Shown: positions 51,781 to 60,948 of the stretch, piece after piece
Layout of the letters: each line of letters opens with the position of its first letter
How positions within the stretch are numbered: position 1 is the first letter of the stretch
Assembly (NCBI RefSeq): GCF_030287445.1
Contig: NZ_JASVWB010000002.1
Location: 6,386,001-6,450,000, forward strand
Direction of reading: 5' to 3'
Origin: Streptomyces sp. ALI-76-A
GTDB lineage: Bacteria > Actinomycetota > Actinomycetes > Streptomycetales > Streptomycetaceae
DNA: 64,000 nt
The notes under the pieces: model-generated
The model's database searches: none
What the model was told of the DNA's origin: nothing
Seen by the model: only the letters and a program-made list of their open reading frames with translations
Made by a program: the position numbers and the translations under genes

Positions 51781-52070
51781 CGGCAAGGGATCACCCCGCC
51801 GTGGCCGGTGCCTGCGCGTGCTTGCGGACCAGGGTCGGCCGGCCATCCGCGACCTGGAGGCCGCGATCATCCAGCTGTACGTGTTGCCGGTCCTCCCGCG
51901 CAGGTCGTCCGCAGCCCGGCGGCCCGCAGGCAGCAGCCCGGGCCGTAGCCCGCGGAGCCGGTCGATCTGTCGAGCCGGTCGATCTGCCGCGTCCCGAAGT
52001 CGGCCGGCTCCGCTCGCTCCCGGGCCGGGCCGGGCGGGTCCGGGCCGACGGTGCGTGATGGTCGGCCGCG

Positions 52071-54356
52071 CTACGTGAAGGACCGAAGGCGCAGGCTGTT
52101 GGTGACGACGAAGACCGACGAGAAGGCCATGGCCGCACCGGCGATCATGGGGTTGAGCAGGCCGGCGGCGGCGAGCGGCAGGGCCGCGACGTTGTAGCCG
52201 AAGGCCCAGAACAGGTTGCCCTTGATGATGGCCAGGGTCCTGCGGGAGAGGCGGATGGCGTCCGCCGCGACTCGGAGATCACCGCGGACGAGGGTCAGGT
52301 CACCCGCCTCGACGGCCGCGTCCGTGCCGGTCCCCATGGCCAGGCCCAGGTCGGCCTGGGCGAGGGCGGCCGCGTCGTTGACACCGTCACCGACCATCGC
52401 GACCGTCCGGCCCTCGGCCTGGAGTCGCTTGACCACATCGACCTTGTCCTGGGGGAGGACGTCGGCGATGACCTCGTCGATGCCGACGGCCTCGGCCACC
52501 GCGTCGGCGACCGTCCGGTTGTCGCCGGTCAGGAGCACGGGCATCAGGCCCAGTCGGCGCAGCTCCGCCACCGCCTCGCCGCTGGTCTCCTTGATGGCGT
52601 CGGCGACGGTGAGGACACCGCGTGCCTGGCCGTCCCAGGCGACAGCGACCGCCGTACGTCCCTCCGCCTCCGCGGCGGCCTTGGCCTCGGACAGTTCCCG
52701 GGGCAGCTCGATGGCCCATTCCGCCAGGAGCTTCTCGCGCCCGACGAGGACGGCGTGCCCGTCGACGACACCCTGGACCCCGAGGCCTGCGACGTTCTCG
52801 AAGCTCTCCGGCACGGGCAGGCTCCCGGCCCGCTCCACGGCCCCGGCCGCCACGGCCCGGGCGATGGGGTGCTCGGAGGCGTGCTCCAGCGCGCCCGCCA
52901 GCCGCAGCAGTTCGGCCCGGTCCGTTCCCGGCGCCGCGAAGACGTCCTGCAACTGCATCCGGCCCGTGGTCACCGTGCCGGTCTTGTCGAGGACGACGGT
53001 GTCGACGCGGCGCGTGGATTCCAGGACCTCCGGCCCTTTGATGAGGATGCCGAGCTGGGCACCGCGGCCCGTGCCGACCATCAGTGCGGTCGGCGTCGCG
53101 AGCCCGAGGGCGCACGGGCAGGCGATGATCAGAACGGCCACGGCGGCCGTGAACGCGGCGGTCGGGTCACCCGTGAGTCCGAGCCAGGCCCCGAGGGTGG
53201 CGGCGGCGATCAGCAGCACCACGGGCACGAAGACGCCGGAGATCCGGTCCGCGAGACGCTGCACCTCGGCCTTGCCGTTCTGCGCGTCCTCGACGAGCTT
53301 CGCCATGTGGGCGAGCTGGGTGTCGGCGCCGATCCGGGTCGCCTCGACGACCAGGCGCCCGCCGGCGTTCACGGTCGCCCCGGTCACCGCGTCGCCGACG
53401 GTCACGTCCACCGGCACGGACTCGCCTGTCAGCATGGAGGCGTCCACCGCCGACACGCCCTCGACGACGGTCCCGTCGGTCGCGATCTTCTCCCCCGGAC
53501 GTACGACGAACCGGTCACCGACTGCCAACTGCGCGACCGGAATGCGTACCTCCGTGCCGCCCCGCAGCACCGACACGTCCTTCACGCCCAGTTCCATCAG
53601 TGCCCTGAGCGCGGCACCCGCCTTGCGCTTGGACCTCGCCTCCAGATAGCGCCCGGCGAGAATGAAGGTGGTGACGCCGGCCGCGGCCTCCAGGTAGATG
53701 GACGACGAGCCGTCCGAGCGGCTGATGGTGAACTCGAATCCGTGGCGCATGCCCGGCATCCCGGCGTCCCCGAAGAACAGCGCCCACAGTGACCAGCCCA
53801 GGGCGGCGAGCGTGCCGATGGACACCAGCGTGTCCATGGTCGCGCCACCGTGCCGGACATTCGTCCACGCCGCCCTGTGAAAGGGGAACGCGCCCCATAC
53901 GACGACCGGAGCGGCGAGCGTCAGCGACAGCCACTGCCAGTTGTCGAACTGCAGATCCGGGACCATCGCCATCAGGACCACCGGTACCGAGAGCGCGAGC
54001 GACACGTACAGGCGCTGCCGCAGGGAGAGCAACTCCCCGTCCGCGGCGGGAGCGGCCGACCGGACGTCGCCCTCCGCACCGGCGGGGGGCGACGGCGGGG
54101 GCGGCCTCTTCGCCGTGTATCCGGTCTTCTCGACGGTGGCGATGAGATCGGCCACCTCGATCCCGTCCGCGTAGGAGATCCTCGCCTTCTCCGTGGCGAA
54201 GTTGACGGTTGCCGTGACGCCGTCCATCCGGTTGAGCTTCTTCTCGACACGGGCCGCGCACGAGGCGCAGGTCATGCCACCGATGGAGAGCTCGACCTCA
54301 GGGGCGGCGCGGGGGGCCGTGCCGGGACGCGTCTGCTCGGGAACCGTGCTGGGCAT
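52071..54356 (-). CDS. copA: Copper-transporting P1B-type ATPase CopA
   Basis: A 761-residue copper-exporting ATPase. The N-terminal HMA domain has [12 protein letters not shown]. Eight membrane helices carry the ion motif [15 protein letters not shown]. The P-domain has DKTGTVTTG (phosphorylated Asp), with TGES upstream and [12 protein letters not shown]. The HP motif [11 protein letters not shown] is in the N-domain. ATG 54356 has AGGAGA 6 nt upstream. It is the second gene after copZ (113 nt apart), under a CsoR-type operator. Confidence 0.96.
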   Translation of the reverse strand: MPSTVPEQTRPGTAPRAAPEVELSIGGMTCASCAARVEKKLNRMDGVTATVNFATEKARISYADGIEVADLIATVEKTGYTAKRPPPPSPPAGAEGDVRSAAPAADGELLSLRQRLYVSLALSVPVVLMAMVPDLQFDNWQWLSLTLAAPVVVWGAFPFHRAAWTNVRHGGATMDTLVSIGTLAALGWSLWALFFGDAGMPGMRHGFEFTISRSDGSSSIYLEAAAGVTTFILAGRYLEARSKRKAGAALRALMELGVKDVSVLRGGTEVRIPVAQLAVGDRFVVRPGEKIATDGTVVEGVSAVDASMLTGESVPVDVTVGDAVTGATVNAGGRLVVEATRIGADTQLAHMAKLVEDAQNGKAEVQRLADRISGVFVPVVLLIAAATLGAWLGLTGDPTAAFTAAVAVLIIACPCALGLATPTALMVGTGRGAQLGILIKGPEVLESTRRVDTVVLDKTGTVTTGRMQLQDVFAAPGTDRAELLRLAGALEHASEHPIARAVAAGAVERAGSLPVPESFENVAGLGVQGVVDGHAVLVGREKLLAEWAIELPRELSEAKAAAEAEGRTAVAVAWDGQARGVLTVADAIKETSGEAVAELRRLGLMPVLLTGDNRTVADAVAEAVGIDEVIADVLPQDKVDVVKRLQAEGRTVAMVGDGVNDAAALAQADLGLAMGTGTDAAVEAGDLTLVRGDLRVAADAIRLSRRTLAIIKGNLFWAFGYNVAALPLAAAGLLNPMIAGAAMAFSSVFVVTNSLRLRSFT

Positions 54357-54470
54357 GGGGGATTCTCCTGGGGAAGGCCGGGACGTACGGCGTCCGTATC
54401 AGCGGTGCGGCGCGTCCCGGCGCGGAGGTCATCGCGTGGTCCGGTCCGGGGTCAGGTGCCCCGGACGGGG

Positions 54471-54737
54471 TCACACCGTGCCGACGAGCTCGTAACCCGC
54501 CTCGTCGACGGCGGCGCGGACGGTCTCTTCGTCGAGCGGGTCGGCGGAGGTGACGGTCACTTCACCCGTCTTGGCGTCCGCCTTGACCGAGGCGACGCCG
54601 TCCAGCGCGGACACTTCCTGCGAGACCGCGCCTTCGCAGTGGCCGCAGGTCATGCCGGTCACCTTGTAGACGGTCGTGACCCCACCGGACCGGGCGTCGG
54701 CCGTGGTGCCGGAGTCGGAGTTCTTCTGGTCGGTCAT
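54471..54737 (-). CDS. copZ: Copper chaperone CopZ
   Basis: An 88-residue HMA-domain protein that carries Cu(I) to CopA. The copper-binding motif is TGMTCGHCEGAV near 27-38, with the usual beta-alpha-beta-beta-alpha-beta continuation (ALDGVASVKADAKTGEVTV). A 20-residue Ser/Asp/Gly-rich tail precedes it. The ATG at 54737 has GAGGAA 6 nt upstream. It is the first gene of the copper operon; a CsoR-type palindrome lies 78 nt upstream. Confidence 0.94.
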   Translation of the reverse strand: MTDQKNSDSGTTADARSGGVTTVYKVTGMTCGHCEGAVSQEVSALDGVASVKADAKTGEVTVTSADPLDEETVRAAVDEAGYELVGTV

Positions 54738-54814
54738 GGCTTCTTCCTCGGGTGTCGATGCGTGGGCTGCTTCCGGGAGGGAGTCGTCCCCGCCCTCCTG
54801 GCAAGGTCAACCAT

Positions 54815-54831
54815 ATACCCCCTCGGGGTAT
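54815..54831 (-). promoter_or_regulatory. CsoR-type copper operator before copZ
   Basis: Perfect palindrome ATACCCC-CTC-GGGGTAT. This G-tract palindrome with ATAC/GTAT ends is the CsoR operator pattern of Streptomyces copZA operons (recalled). No csoR gene is in the window. Confidence 0.75.
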
Positions 54832-54840
54832 TCCTGAAGT

Positions 54841-55257
54841 GAGACTCCGGGGGAGAAGTCCCGTCCGGCCCGGAATCTCCCTGGCGGGCGTTCGTGTGGG
54901 GGGCGGGGTGGCGGCCGGCTGTGCGTCGCCTTGCCTGCGGGCCGGCGCCGCGTGCCGCGCACGATGGTCGCCCGCCCGACGGTCTCCCGCACGCTGCGGA
55001 AGGGCTGCCACGGCGCGGTACGTGACGCCGGCGAGCGCCATCAAACGATGGACCGGCTGGATTCCGAGGCAACCCGTAACCCGGCGTGCGGCCCGGGGTT
55101 GGTAGCGGTGGGGGCTTGGTGCCGACGGTGGTCGGTCCGATCCCCCGTGTCCGAATACCCGGCGATTTCGAGTGAAGGCCCGCGGGGGTGCGTATGTCGG
55201 GTCGGGCGAGGACGCGAGAGACCGCACGCCCTGGACAGCGGGAGAACGGGGAAAACC
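54841..55257. other. Gap between copper operon and siderophore operon
   Basis: 417 nt between the divergent copZ and aminotransferase genes. I see no gene and no clear iron box (TTAGG-type palindrome) in it. Confidence 0.5.
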
Positions 55258-57075
55258 GTGGCCGTGACCGAGACTGTGCCCGGGGAGGCCGCGGTGGCCG
55301 AGACCGAGGAGGCCGCCGCCGCACCAGGTGTTGCCACCGCCTCTGTTCTTGGAGAGGGCGCCACCGCCGCACGTGGTGATGCCGCCGATGCTCATGAGGA
55401 TGCCGCCACCACCACGGCCACGCCTGAAGCGGCCGGCAAGCCGGACGAGATCAGCAAGGCAGACGAGGTTGGCAAGGCGGACGAGGCCGGTAGCGCCTCC
55501 AAGGCCGGCGAGGCGTGTGCTGATGTGGGACGCACCGGTAGGGGTGCCGGGGCGTCCGCAGGCGTGCGTTCTGCGTACGAGGGAGATCTGAGGCGTCAGT
55601 CGGCGTGCGAGCCTGCGGCGCGCACCTACGCGCGTGCCCTGCCGATCGTCCCGGTGCGGGCACGCGGGCTGACCATCGAGGGCGCGGACGGCCGCCGTTA
55701 CCTTGACTGCGTCTCGGGCGCGGGGACCCTGGCACTCGGGCACAACCACCCCGTTGTCCTGGAGGCGATCCGGAGAGTCCTCGACTCGGGGGCACCGCTG
55801 CACGCCCTCGATCTGGCCACCCCCGTCAAGGACGCCTTCCTCACCGAACTGTTCCGCACCCTGCCGCCCGGGCTCGCCGACCGCGCGCGGGTGCAGTTCT
55901 GCGGACCGTCCGGAGCGGACGCGGTGGAGGCCGCGTTCAAGCTCGTCCGTTCCGCGACCGGCCGCAGCGACCTGCTCGCCTTCGCCGGCGCCCACCGCGG
56001 CGTGACCGCCGCGGCACTGGGAGCGTCCGGAGCCGCTTTCGCCGGACGGGTCACACGCCTGCCCTATCCGCAGGACTACCACTGTCCGTTCGGCGTCGGC
56101 GGGGAGCACGGCGCTGAACTTGCCGCCCGCTGGACCGAGTCCGCCCTCGACGATCCCCGGTCGGGGACGCCACTGCCCGCCGGGATGATCCTCGAACCCG
56201 TGCAGGACGAGGGCGGGGTGATTCCCGCGCCGGACGCGTGGATGCGACGCGTGCGGCAGATCACCGCGGCACGGTCCATCCCCCTGATCGCCGACGAGAT
56301 CCAGACCGGCGTGGGTCGCACCGGCGCCTTCTGGGCGGTGGAGCACAGCGGTGTCACCCCTGACGTGATGGTCCTCTCCAAGGCCATCGGCGGCAGCCTG
56401 CCCCTGGCCGTCATCGTGTACCGCGACGACCTCGGCGTGGGGGAGCCCCGGCCACACGGGGACATGTTCCGCGGCAACCAACTCGCCATGGCCGCGGGGA
56501 CGGCGACCTTGGCCTACGTCCGCGAGAACCGCCTTGCCGAACGCGCGGCCACGCTGGGCGCCCGCATGCTGACCCGACTCCGGGAACTGGCGACCGCGTT
56601 TCCGCTGATCGGCGATGTGCGGGGGCGCGGGCTGATGATCGGCCTGGAGATCGTGGACACGGCGGGGAAGGAGCGGGGTGTCAAGAGCGGTGGGGGTGAC
56701 GGCGCCAGCGAGATCGACGGGGCTGGCGGTGGTGAGACGCACCGGTCGGCCGATGGCGGCGTCAGCGATGTCAGCGGTGACGAAGACCCTTGGGCCGACC
56801 GCTGTGGTGACGCCTGGGCCGAGCCGGAGCTGCCTCCCCACGCCACCACCGCGCCTCGCCCACCTGCTCCGGAACTCGCGGCCGCTGTGCAGCGGGAGTG
56901 TCTGCGCAGGGGCCTGATCGTCGAGCTCGGCGGCCATCACACGAGCGTCGTACGGCTGCTTCCGCCGCTGACGATCAGCGACGAACAGGCGACCGCGGTG
57001 CTGGACCGACTGGCCGACGCCGTGGAGACGGTGGCCCGCAGCCACGCACACGGCGACCAACGACGCCCCCGGTGA
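55258..57075 (+). CDS. Diaminobutyrate-type class III aminotransferase, siderophore operon
   Basis: PLP enzyme like 2,4-diaminobutyrate aminotransferase (RhbA/EctB type). The core begins near residue 105 (AARTYARALPIVPVRARGLT) and has CVSGAGTLALGHNHPVV, the cofactor region QTGVGRTGAFWAVE and the catalytic Lys in VLSKAIGGSLPLAV. Two low-complexity additions are seen: an Ala/Glu/Asp/Lys-rich N-terminus of about 100 residues, and about 70 Gly/Ser/Asp-rich residues before PELAAAVQREC. GTG 55258 is used (GGGGAAAA upstream); GTG 55564 would skip the N-terminal extension. Expected to make a diamine precursor for the NIS synthetase downstream. Confidence 0.85.
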   Translation: MAVTETVPGEAAVAETEEAAAAPGVATASVLGEGATAARGDAADAHEDAATTTATPEAAGKPDEISKADEVGKADEAGSASKAGEACADVGRTGRGAGASAGVRSAYEGDLRRQSACEPAARTYARALPIVPVRARGLTIEGADGRRYLDCVSGAGTLALGHNHPVVLEAIRRVLDSGAPLHALDLATPVKDAFLTELFRTLPPGLADRARVQFCGPSGADAVEAAFKLVRSATGRSDLLAFAGAHRGVTAAALGASGAAFAGRVTRLPYPQDYHCPFGVGGEHGAELAARWTESALDDPRSGTPLPAGMILEPVQDEGGVIPAPDAWMRRVRQITAARSIPLIADEIQTGVGRTGAFWAVEHSGVTPDVMVLSKAIGGSLPLAVIVYRDDLGVGEPRPHGDMFRGNQLAMAAGTATLAYVRENRLAERAATLGARMLTRLRELATAFPLIGDVRGRGLMIGLEIVDTAGKERGVKSGGGDGASEIDGAGGGETHRSADGGVSDVSGDEDPWADRCGDAWAEPELPPHATTAPRPPAPELAAAVQRECLRRGLIVELGGHHTSVVRLLPPLTISDEQATAVLDRLADAVETVARSHAHGDQRRPR

Positions 57076-57316
57076 TCGTGACGATGCCCAGGCGTTGCGC
57101 CTGCACCGGGACCCATGCCTGCGCGTCCTCCCGGACGCACCCCGCGCCGACTGACTCGCCCCGACCATCGCTCACCTCCGACCGAACTCCCGGACTTCTG
57201 CAACACCCGAACCCATGGCGCGTCCCCACACCGGTACGACGCCGCCCCGTTCCGCCTTTACGAACCAGGCCCACCTCCCGCCCGCTCGAACCAGACCCAC
57301 CCCGAGGGAACACGTT

Positions 57317-59665
57317 GTGAACGCCGGCTCCGTCCCCGACGACACTGCCCCCGCCGTCCTCCCGTCACGAGGACCTTCGGGCTCAGCCTCGCCAAGCTCC
57401 ACCGACGGAGACGAAATGGTCCTCCGCCAGGCAGCACCCGTCGCCCCCGCCCCGACCGCCACGCCGCCCGACCGGCGAACAACGGCGTCCTGTCTCCAAG
57501 CCGCAGCCTCCCCAGGAGCGGACAGACCTGCTCAGACGGGGATGTTCCAGATGCCCCAGACATCCCGCGCTCAGCGAAGCAACCCGGCGGCCCAGCCGTC
57601 CCACACCGTCGGCCCCGACCTCCTGCTGCATCCCGATCCGCACACCGCAGCTGAGGCCGCAGGCGTGGAGAGCCTGTTGCGCTGCTGGGTACGCGAGGCT
57701 CACCTCCCAGCTCACCTCCCCGTCCCCGACAACGGCGTCCTCCGCATCCCGCTCCCGGCCAGCGGAACGGCCCTTCTCGTCCCCGTCCAGTACTGGTCCC
57801 CGACGGGATGGCACCGCTTCGGTCTCCCGCACTTCGCCGGCACTCCTGACGAGTCCCCGGTGGCCGACGCGGTGACGGTCGCCGCGCTGCTCGCCAGGGA
57901 GACAGCGCCCACCGATGAGTCGGCGCTCGTCAGAGGGACACCGCTTCCCCAGGAAGCGCCGAGCACCCCAGCCCTGAACCTCGAGATCGCCGGCCGTACC
58001 GCAAAGACCCAGGAGTCGACCGCCGCCCCCGGTCCGCCGCTCGACCTCCCGGCGCCTTCCGGCTCCACCACCATCACGCCTCCGATCCCACCCACGGCCA
58101 CCACGGTCACCCCTGCGACAGGCACGGTCCTCCCCGCGACCGGTGCCGCCGCTGCAAGCACTCCCCGGGGCCTCGCCCAGCCGGTCGTCCGCACCGGAGC
58201 CACCGATCTCATCGCGAGCGTGGCTGACTCCGTCCGCCGAACCGGTGCCATCCTGAGCGAGCGAAGGAAGCACCCAGCCGACATCCCCGACCTCTTCCTC
58301 GCGGCCGAACAGGCCCTCGTGCTCGGACACCCTCTGCACCCGACCTCGAAGAGCCGTGAGGGTCTCTCCGAAGCCGAGGCCCGGCTGTACTCGCCCGAAG
58401 TGCGGGGCTCCTTCCCCTTGCACTGGTTGGCTGTCGCCCCCTCCGTACTGGCCACCGACTCGGCCTGGACCGAGCGTGGCCGCCTGGTCCCCGCCGATCA
58501 GCTGACGGCACGTCTCGCCGGAACCGGGCTGCCGCTGCCCGACGGTCACGCGGCCCTGCCCCTGCACCCGTGGCAACTCCGCGAGGTCCGGCACCGCCCC
58601 GAGGTCGCGGCCCTGTTCGACGCCGGACTCCTCCAGGACCTCGGCACCCACGGCGTTCCATGGCACCCCACCTCCTCTCTGCGAACCGTCCACCGCTCCC
58701 ACGCACCCGCCATGCTCAAGCTGTCGCTGGGCCTGCGCATCACCAACTCCCGTCGCGAGCACCTCCGCAAGGAACTCCACCGTGGTGTGGAGGTCCATCG
58801 GTTGCTCCGCAGCGGCCTGGTCCACCAGTGGCAGGCCGTCCACCCCGGGTTCGACATCGTCCGAGACCCGGCCTGGCTCGCCGTCGACGGACCGGACGGC
58901 AAGCCCGTGCCCGGACTGGACGTGATGATCCGGCACAACCCGTTCAGTCCCTCGGACGACGTCTCCTGCGTCGCCGGACTCGTCTCACCCCGCCCACAGG
59001 TCCCACAGGCCGCCACAGAACGCCGGACCGCTGACCGTCCGGTTCTGCGATCACGCCTGACCGAAATCGTCACTCGCCTTGCCGGCCGGACCGGCCGCAG
59101 CCGGGAAGCCGTTGCCGCCGAGTGGTTCCTGCGCTATCTCGAACAGGTGGTCCGTCCGGTGCTGTGGCTGGACGCGGAGGCCGGCATCGCCCTGGAGGCG
59201 CACCAGCAGAACACGCTGCTCCTGCTGGACGGCGACGGCTGGCCCTCCGGCGGCCGTTACCGCGACAACCAGGGCTACTACTTCCGCGAGTCCCGACGCG
59301 GGGAACTCGACGCCCGACTGCGCGGGATCGGCGAACACAGCGACACCTTCGTCTCCGACGAGGTCACCGACGAGCGGTTCGTGTACTACCTCGCGATCAA
59401 CAACGTCTTCGGTCTCATCGGCGCGTTCGGCTCCCAGTGCCTGGCCGACGAACGGCTGCTGCTCGCCGGCCTCCGCCGCTTCCTCCAGACAGTCACCTCC
59501 GGTCCCGTCCGCCTGCGCGGCGACCTGCCCGCCCGCCTGCTCGACTCACCCGTTCTGCGCTGCAAGGCCAATCTGCTGACCCGACTGAACGGACTCGACG
59601 AACTGGTCGGCCCGGTGGACACCCAGTCCGTCTACGTCACCATCGCCAACCCCCTGTACTCCTGA
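57317..59665 (+). CDS. IucA/IucC-family NIS siderophore synthetase
   Basis: NRPS-independent siderophore synthetase of about 782 residues that joins a carboxylate such as citrate to an amine or alcohol. Family motifs are GHPLHPTSKSREG (ATP-binding loop) near 335-348, MLKLSLGLRITNSRRE and EAHQQNTLLLLDGD. RYRDNQGYYFRES follows in the C-terminal part. GTG 57317 is chosen because GAGGGA lies 7 nt upstream. The N-terminal 110 residues and a Pro/Thr/Ala-rich block (about 57,900-58,190) are low-complexity and absent from typical members. Confidence 0.9.
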   Translation: MNAGSVPDDTAPAVLPSRGPSGSASPSSTDGDEMVLRQAAPVAPAPTATPPDRRTTASCLQAAASPGADRPAQTGMFQMPQTSRAQRSNPAAQPSHTVGPDLLLHPDPHTAAEAAGVESLLRCWVREAHLPAHLPVPDNGVLRIPLPASGTALLVPVQYWSPTGWHRFGLPHFAGTPDESPVADAVTVAALLARETAPTDESALVRGTPLPQEAPSTPALNLEIAGRTAKTQESTAAPGPPLDLPAPSGSTTITPPIPPTATTVTPATGTVLPATGAAAASTPRGLAQPVVRTGATDLIASVADSVRRTGAILSERRKHPADIPDLFLAAEQALVLGHPLHPTSKSREGLSEAEARLYSPEVRGSFPLHWLAVAPSVLATDSAWTERGRLVPADQLTARLAGTGLPLPDGHAALPLHPWQLREVRHRPEVAALFDAGLLQDLGTHGVPWHPTSSLRTVHRSHAPAMLKLSLGLRITNSRREHLRKELHRGVEVHRLLRSGLVHQWQAVHPGFDIVRDPAWLAVDGPDGKPVPGLDVMIRHNPFSPSDDVSCVAGLVSPRPQVPQAATERRTADRPVLRSRLTEIVTRLAGRTGRSREAVAAEWFLRYLEQVVRPVLWLDAEAGIALEAHQQNTLLLLDGDGWPSGGRYRDNQGYYFRESRRGELDARLRGIGEHSDTFVSDEVTDERFVYYLAINNVFGLIGAFGSQCLADERLLLAGLRRFLQTVTSGPVRLRGDLPARLLDSPVLRCKANLLTRLNGLDELVGPVDTQSVYVTIANPLYS

Positions 59666-59819
59666 GTGCCATAGCCGCCACCGCAAACCCCCGCGTTCAC
59701 GAGCCCTACCTCCGGACCTCCGGCAACCGCAAACCTCCTGCGTTCCCGAGCGGTACATCTGGCCGCCGCACCCCCTCCCGAGAAACATGACCACTCCGCA
59801 GCCTGAGAGGAGCACCGCC

Positions 59820-60590
59820 GTGCCTCCCACCGACGCGAACGCCAACACGCAGGAACTGCGGCTGCCCGACGAGTTCTCCCCGCTCCTCACCGAGGCGGGA
59901 ACCGTCACTGACTGCGTACCGACCCCGACTCCGGGCCCCGCACCCACCACTCCCGTGGGCCCGGCACCGATCCCTACCGTGCGCGCCACAAGCCCCCCTT
60001 CCGTCTTCCCGAGAACTGATGACCTGCTCGACCACATCGTCGACTGGGGGCCTGTCGCCACCCCAGCGGGCGAGTTCCGCCTGGTCCCCGTCCGCCTGGA
60101 ACGGGATCTAGCGCTGGTCAGCCGGTGGATGAACGACCCCGCAGTCGCCGAGTTCTGGGAAATGGCCGGGCCTCGGACCGTCACCGAGGAGCACCTACGG
60201 GCCCAAAGCGACGGCGACGGACGCAGCGTCCCGTGTCTCGGTGTGCTGGACGGCAGGCCGATGAGCTACTGGGAGATCTACCGCGCGGACCTCGATGCCC
60301 TGGCCCGTCACTATCCCGCCCGTCCTCACGACATCGGTATCCACCTCCTCGTCGGCGGTGTCACCGACCGGGGGCGAGGTATCGGCAGCACGCTGCTCAA
60401 GTCCGTCGCCGATCTCGTGCTCGACAAACGCTCTTCCTGTGCCCGCCTCGTCGCGGAACCCGACCTTCGCAACACGCCCTCCCTCGCCGCTTTCCTCCAT
60501 GCCGGATTCCGCTTCTCCGCCGAGGTCGACCTGCCCGCCAAGCGGGCCGCCCTCATGCTGCGAGACCGGTCCCTGCGCCATCTCCTGTAA
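59820..60590 (+). CDS. GNAT acetyltransferase of siderophore type (IucB/RhbD-like)
   Basis: About 256 residues. The C-terminal 170 residues match siderophore-type N-acetyltransferases: RLVPVRLERDLALVSRWMND, MSYWEIYRAD, DIGIHLLVGG, RGRGIGSTLLK (acetyl-CoA loop) and TPSLAAFLHAGF. The first 70 residues are Pro/Thr/Ala-rich. GTG 59820 is chosen because GAGAGGAG lies 7 nt before it; an in-frame ATG at 59787 lacks a good site. Third gene of the NIS operon; expected to acylate the amine or hydroxylamine. Confidence 0.85.
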   Translation: MPPTDANANTQELRLPDEFSPLLTEAGTVTDCVPTPTPGPAPTTPVGPAPIPTVRATSPPSVFPRTDDLLDHIVDWGPVATPAGEFRLVPVRLERDLALVSRWMNDPAVAEFWEMAGPRTVTEEHLRAQSDGDGRSVPCLGVLDGRPMSYWEIYRADLDALARHYPARPHDIGIHLLVGGVTDRGRGIGSTLLKSVADLVLDKRSSCARLVAEPDLRNTPSLAAFLHAGFRFSAEVDLPAKRAALMLRDRSLRHLL

Positions 60591-60916
60591 CGCCACGTCG
60601 CAGCGTCATCACTTTTGGTACACCGCTCGCGCCGATCCGGTTCCCACTCGCCTCCGGCCGATTTCCAGCCGAGTCGGTCCGAGCCCTACACAGCTCCACG
60701 ACCTGAGCCGTGACCAGCGTGATCTCCGCGACAGTCGAGCCCCCGGCTCAGGCCCCGCCGACTCATCACCGGACGAAAACGAAGCGATCCCGACCCGCAA
60801 GCGATCCGGCCCCGTCCCCGAACTCGCCGAGCTCGGCCGCCGCCGGACCGATCCGATCCCCTCGCGAGGAGAACCCGGTCTTGATCCCACCCCTGGTCAC
60901 CGACTTGATCGCCCGT
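60591..60916. other. Gap before the dinG promoter
   Basis: About 330 nt after the siderophore operon. No gene, hairpin or repeat that I can defend. Confidence 0.5.
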
Positions 60917-60939
60917 TTGTCAGTGCCGGGCCGTAGGGT
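60917..60939 (+). promoter_or_regulatory. LexA-independent damage promoter of dinG
   Basis: TTGTCAGTG (60917-60925), 8 nt, TAGGGT (60934-60939): an exact fit to the RecA-NDp/PafBC motif. The ATG lies 9 nt past the -10, so the leader is a few nt at most. Confidence 0.8.
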
Positions 60940-60948
60940 GGTCGCGCT

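Noticed and set aside
51647..52078. An open frame containing PAIRDLEAAIIQLYVLP
   Set aside because: Its 5' part is the (GGACC)9 tract, it has no ribosome site, and I recognise no family; judged chance.
54841..55257. An IdeR/DmdR iron box before the siderophore operon
   Set aside because: No TTAGGTTAGGCTAACC-like palindrome found by eye; absence is not proof.
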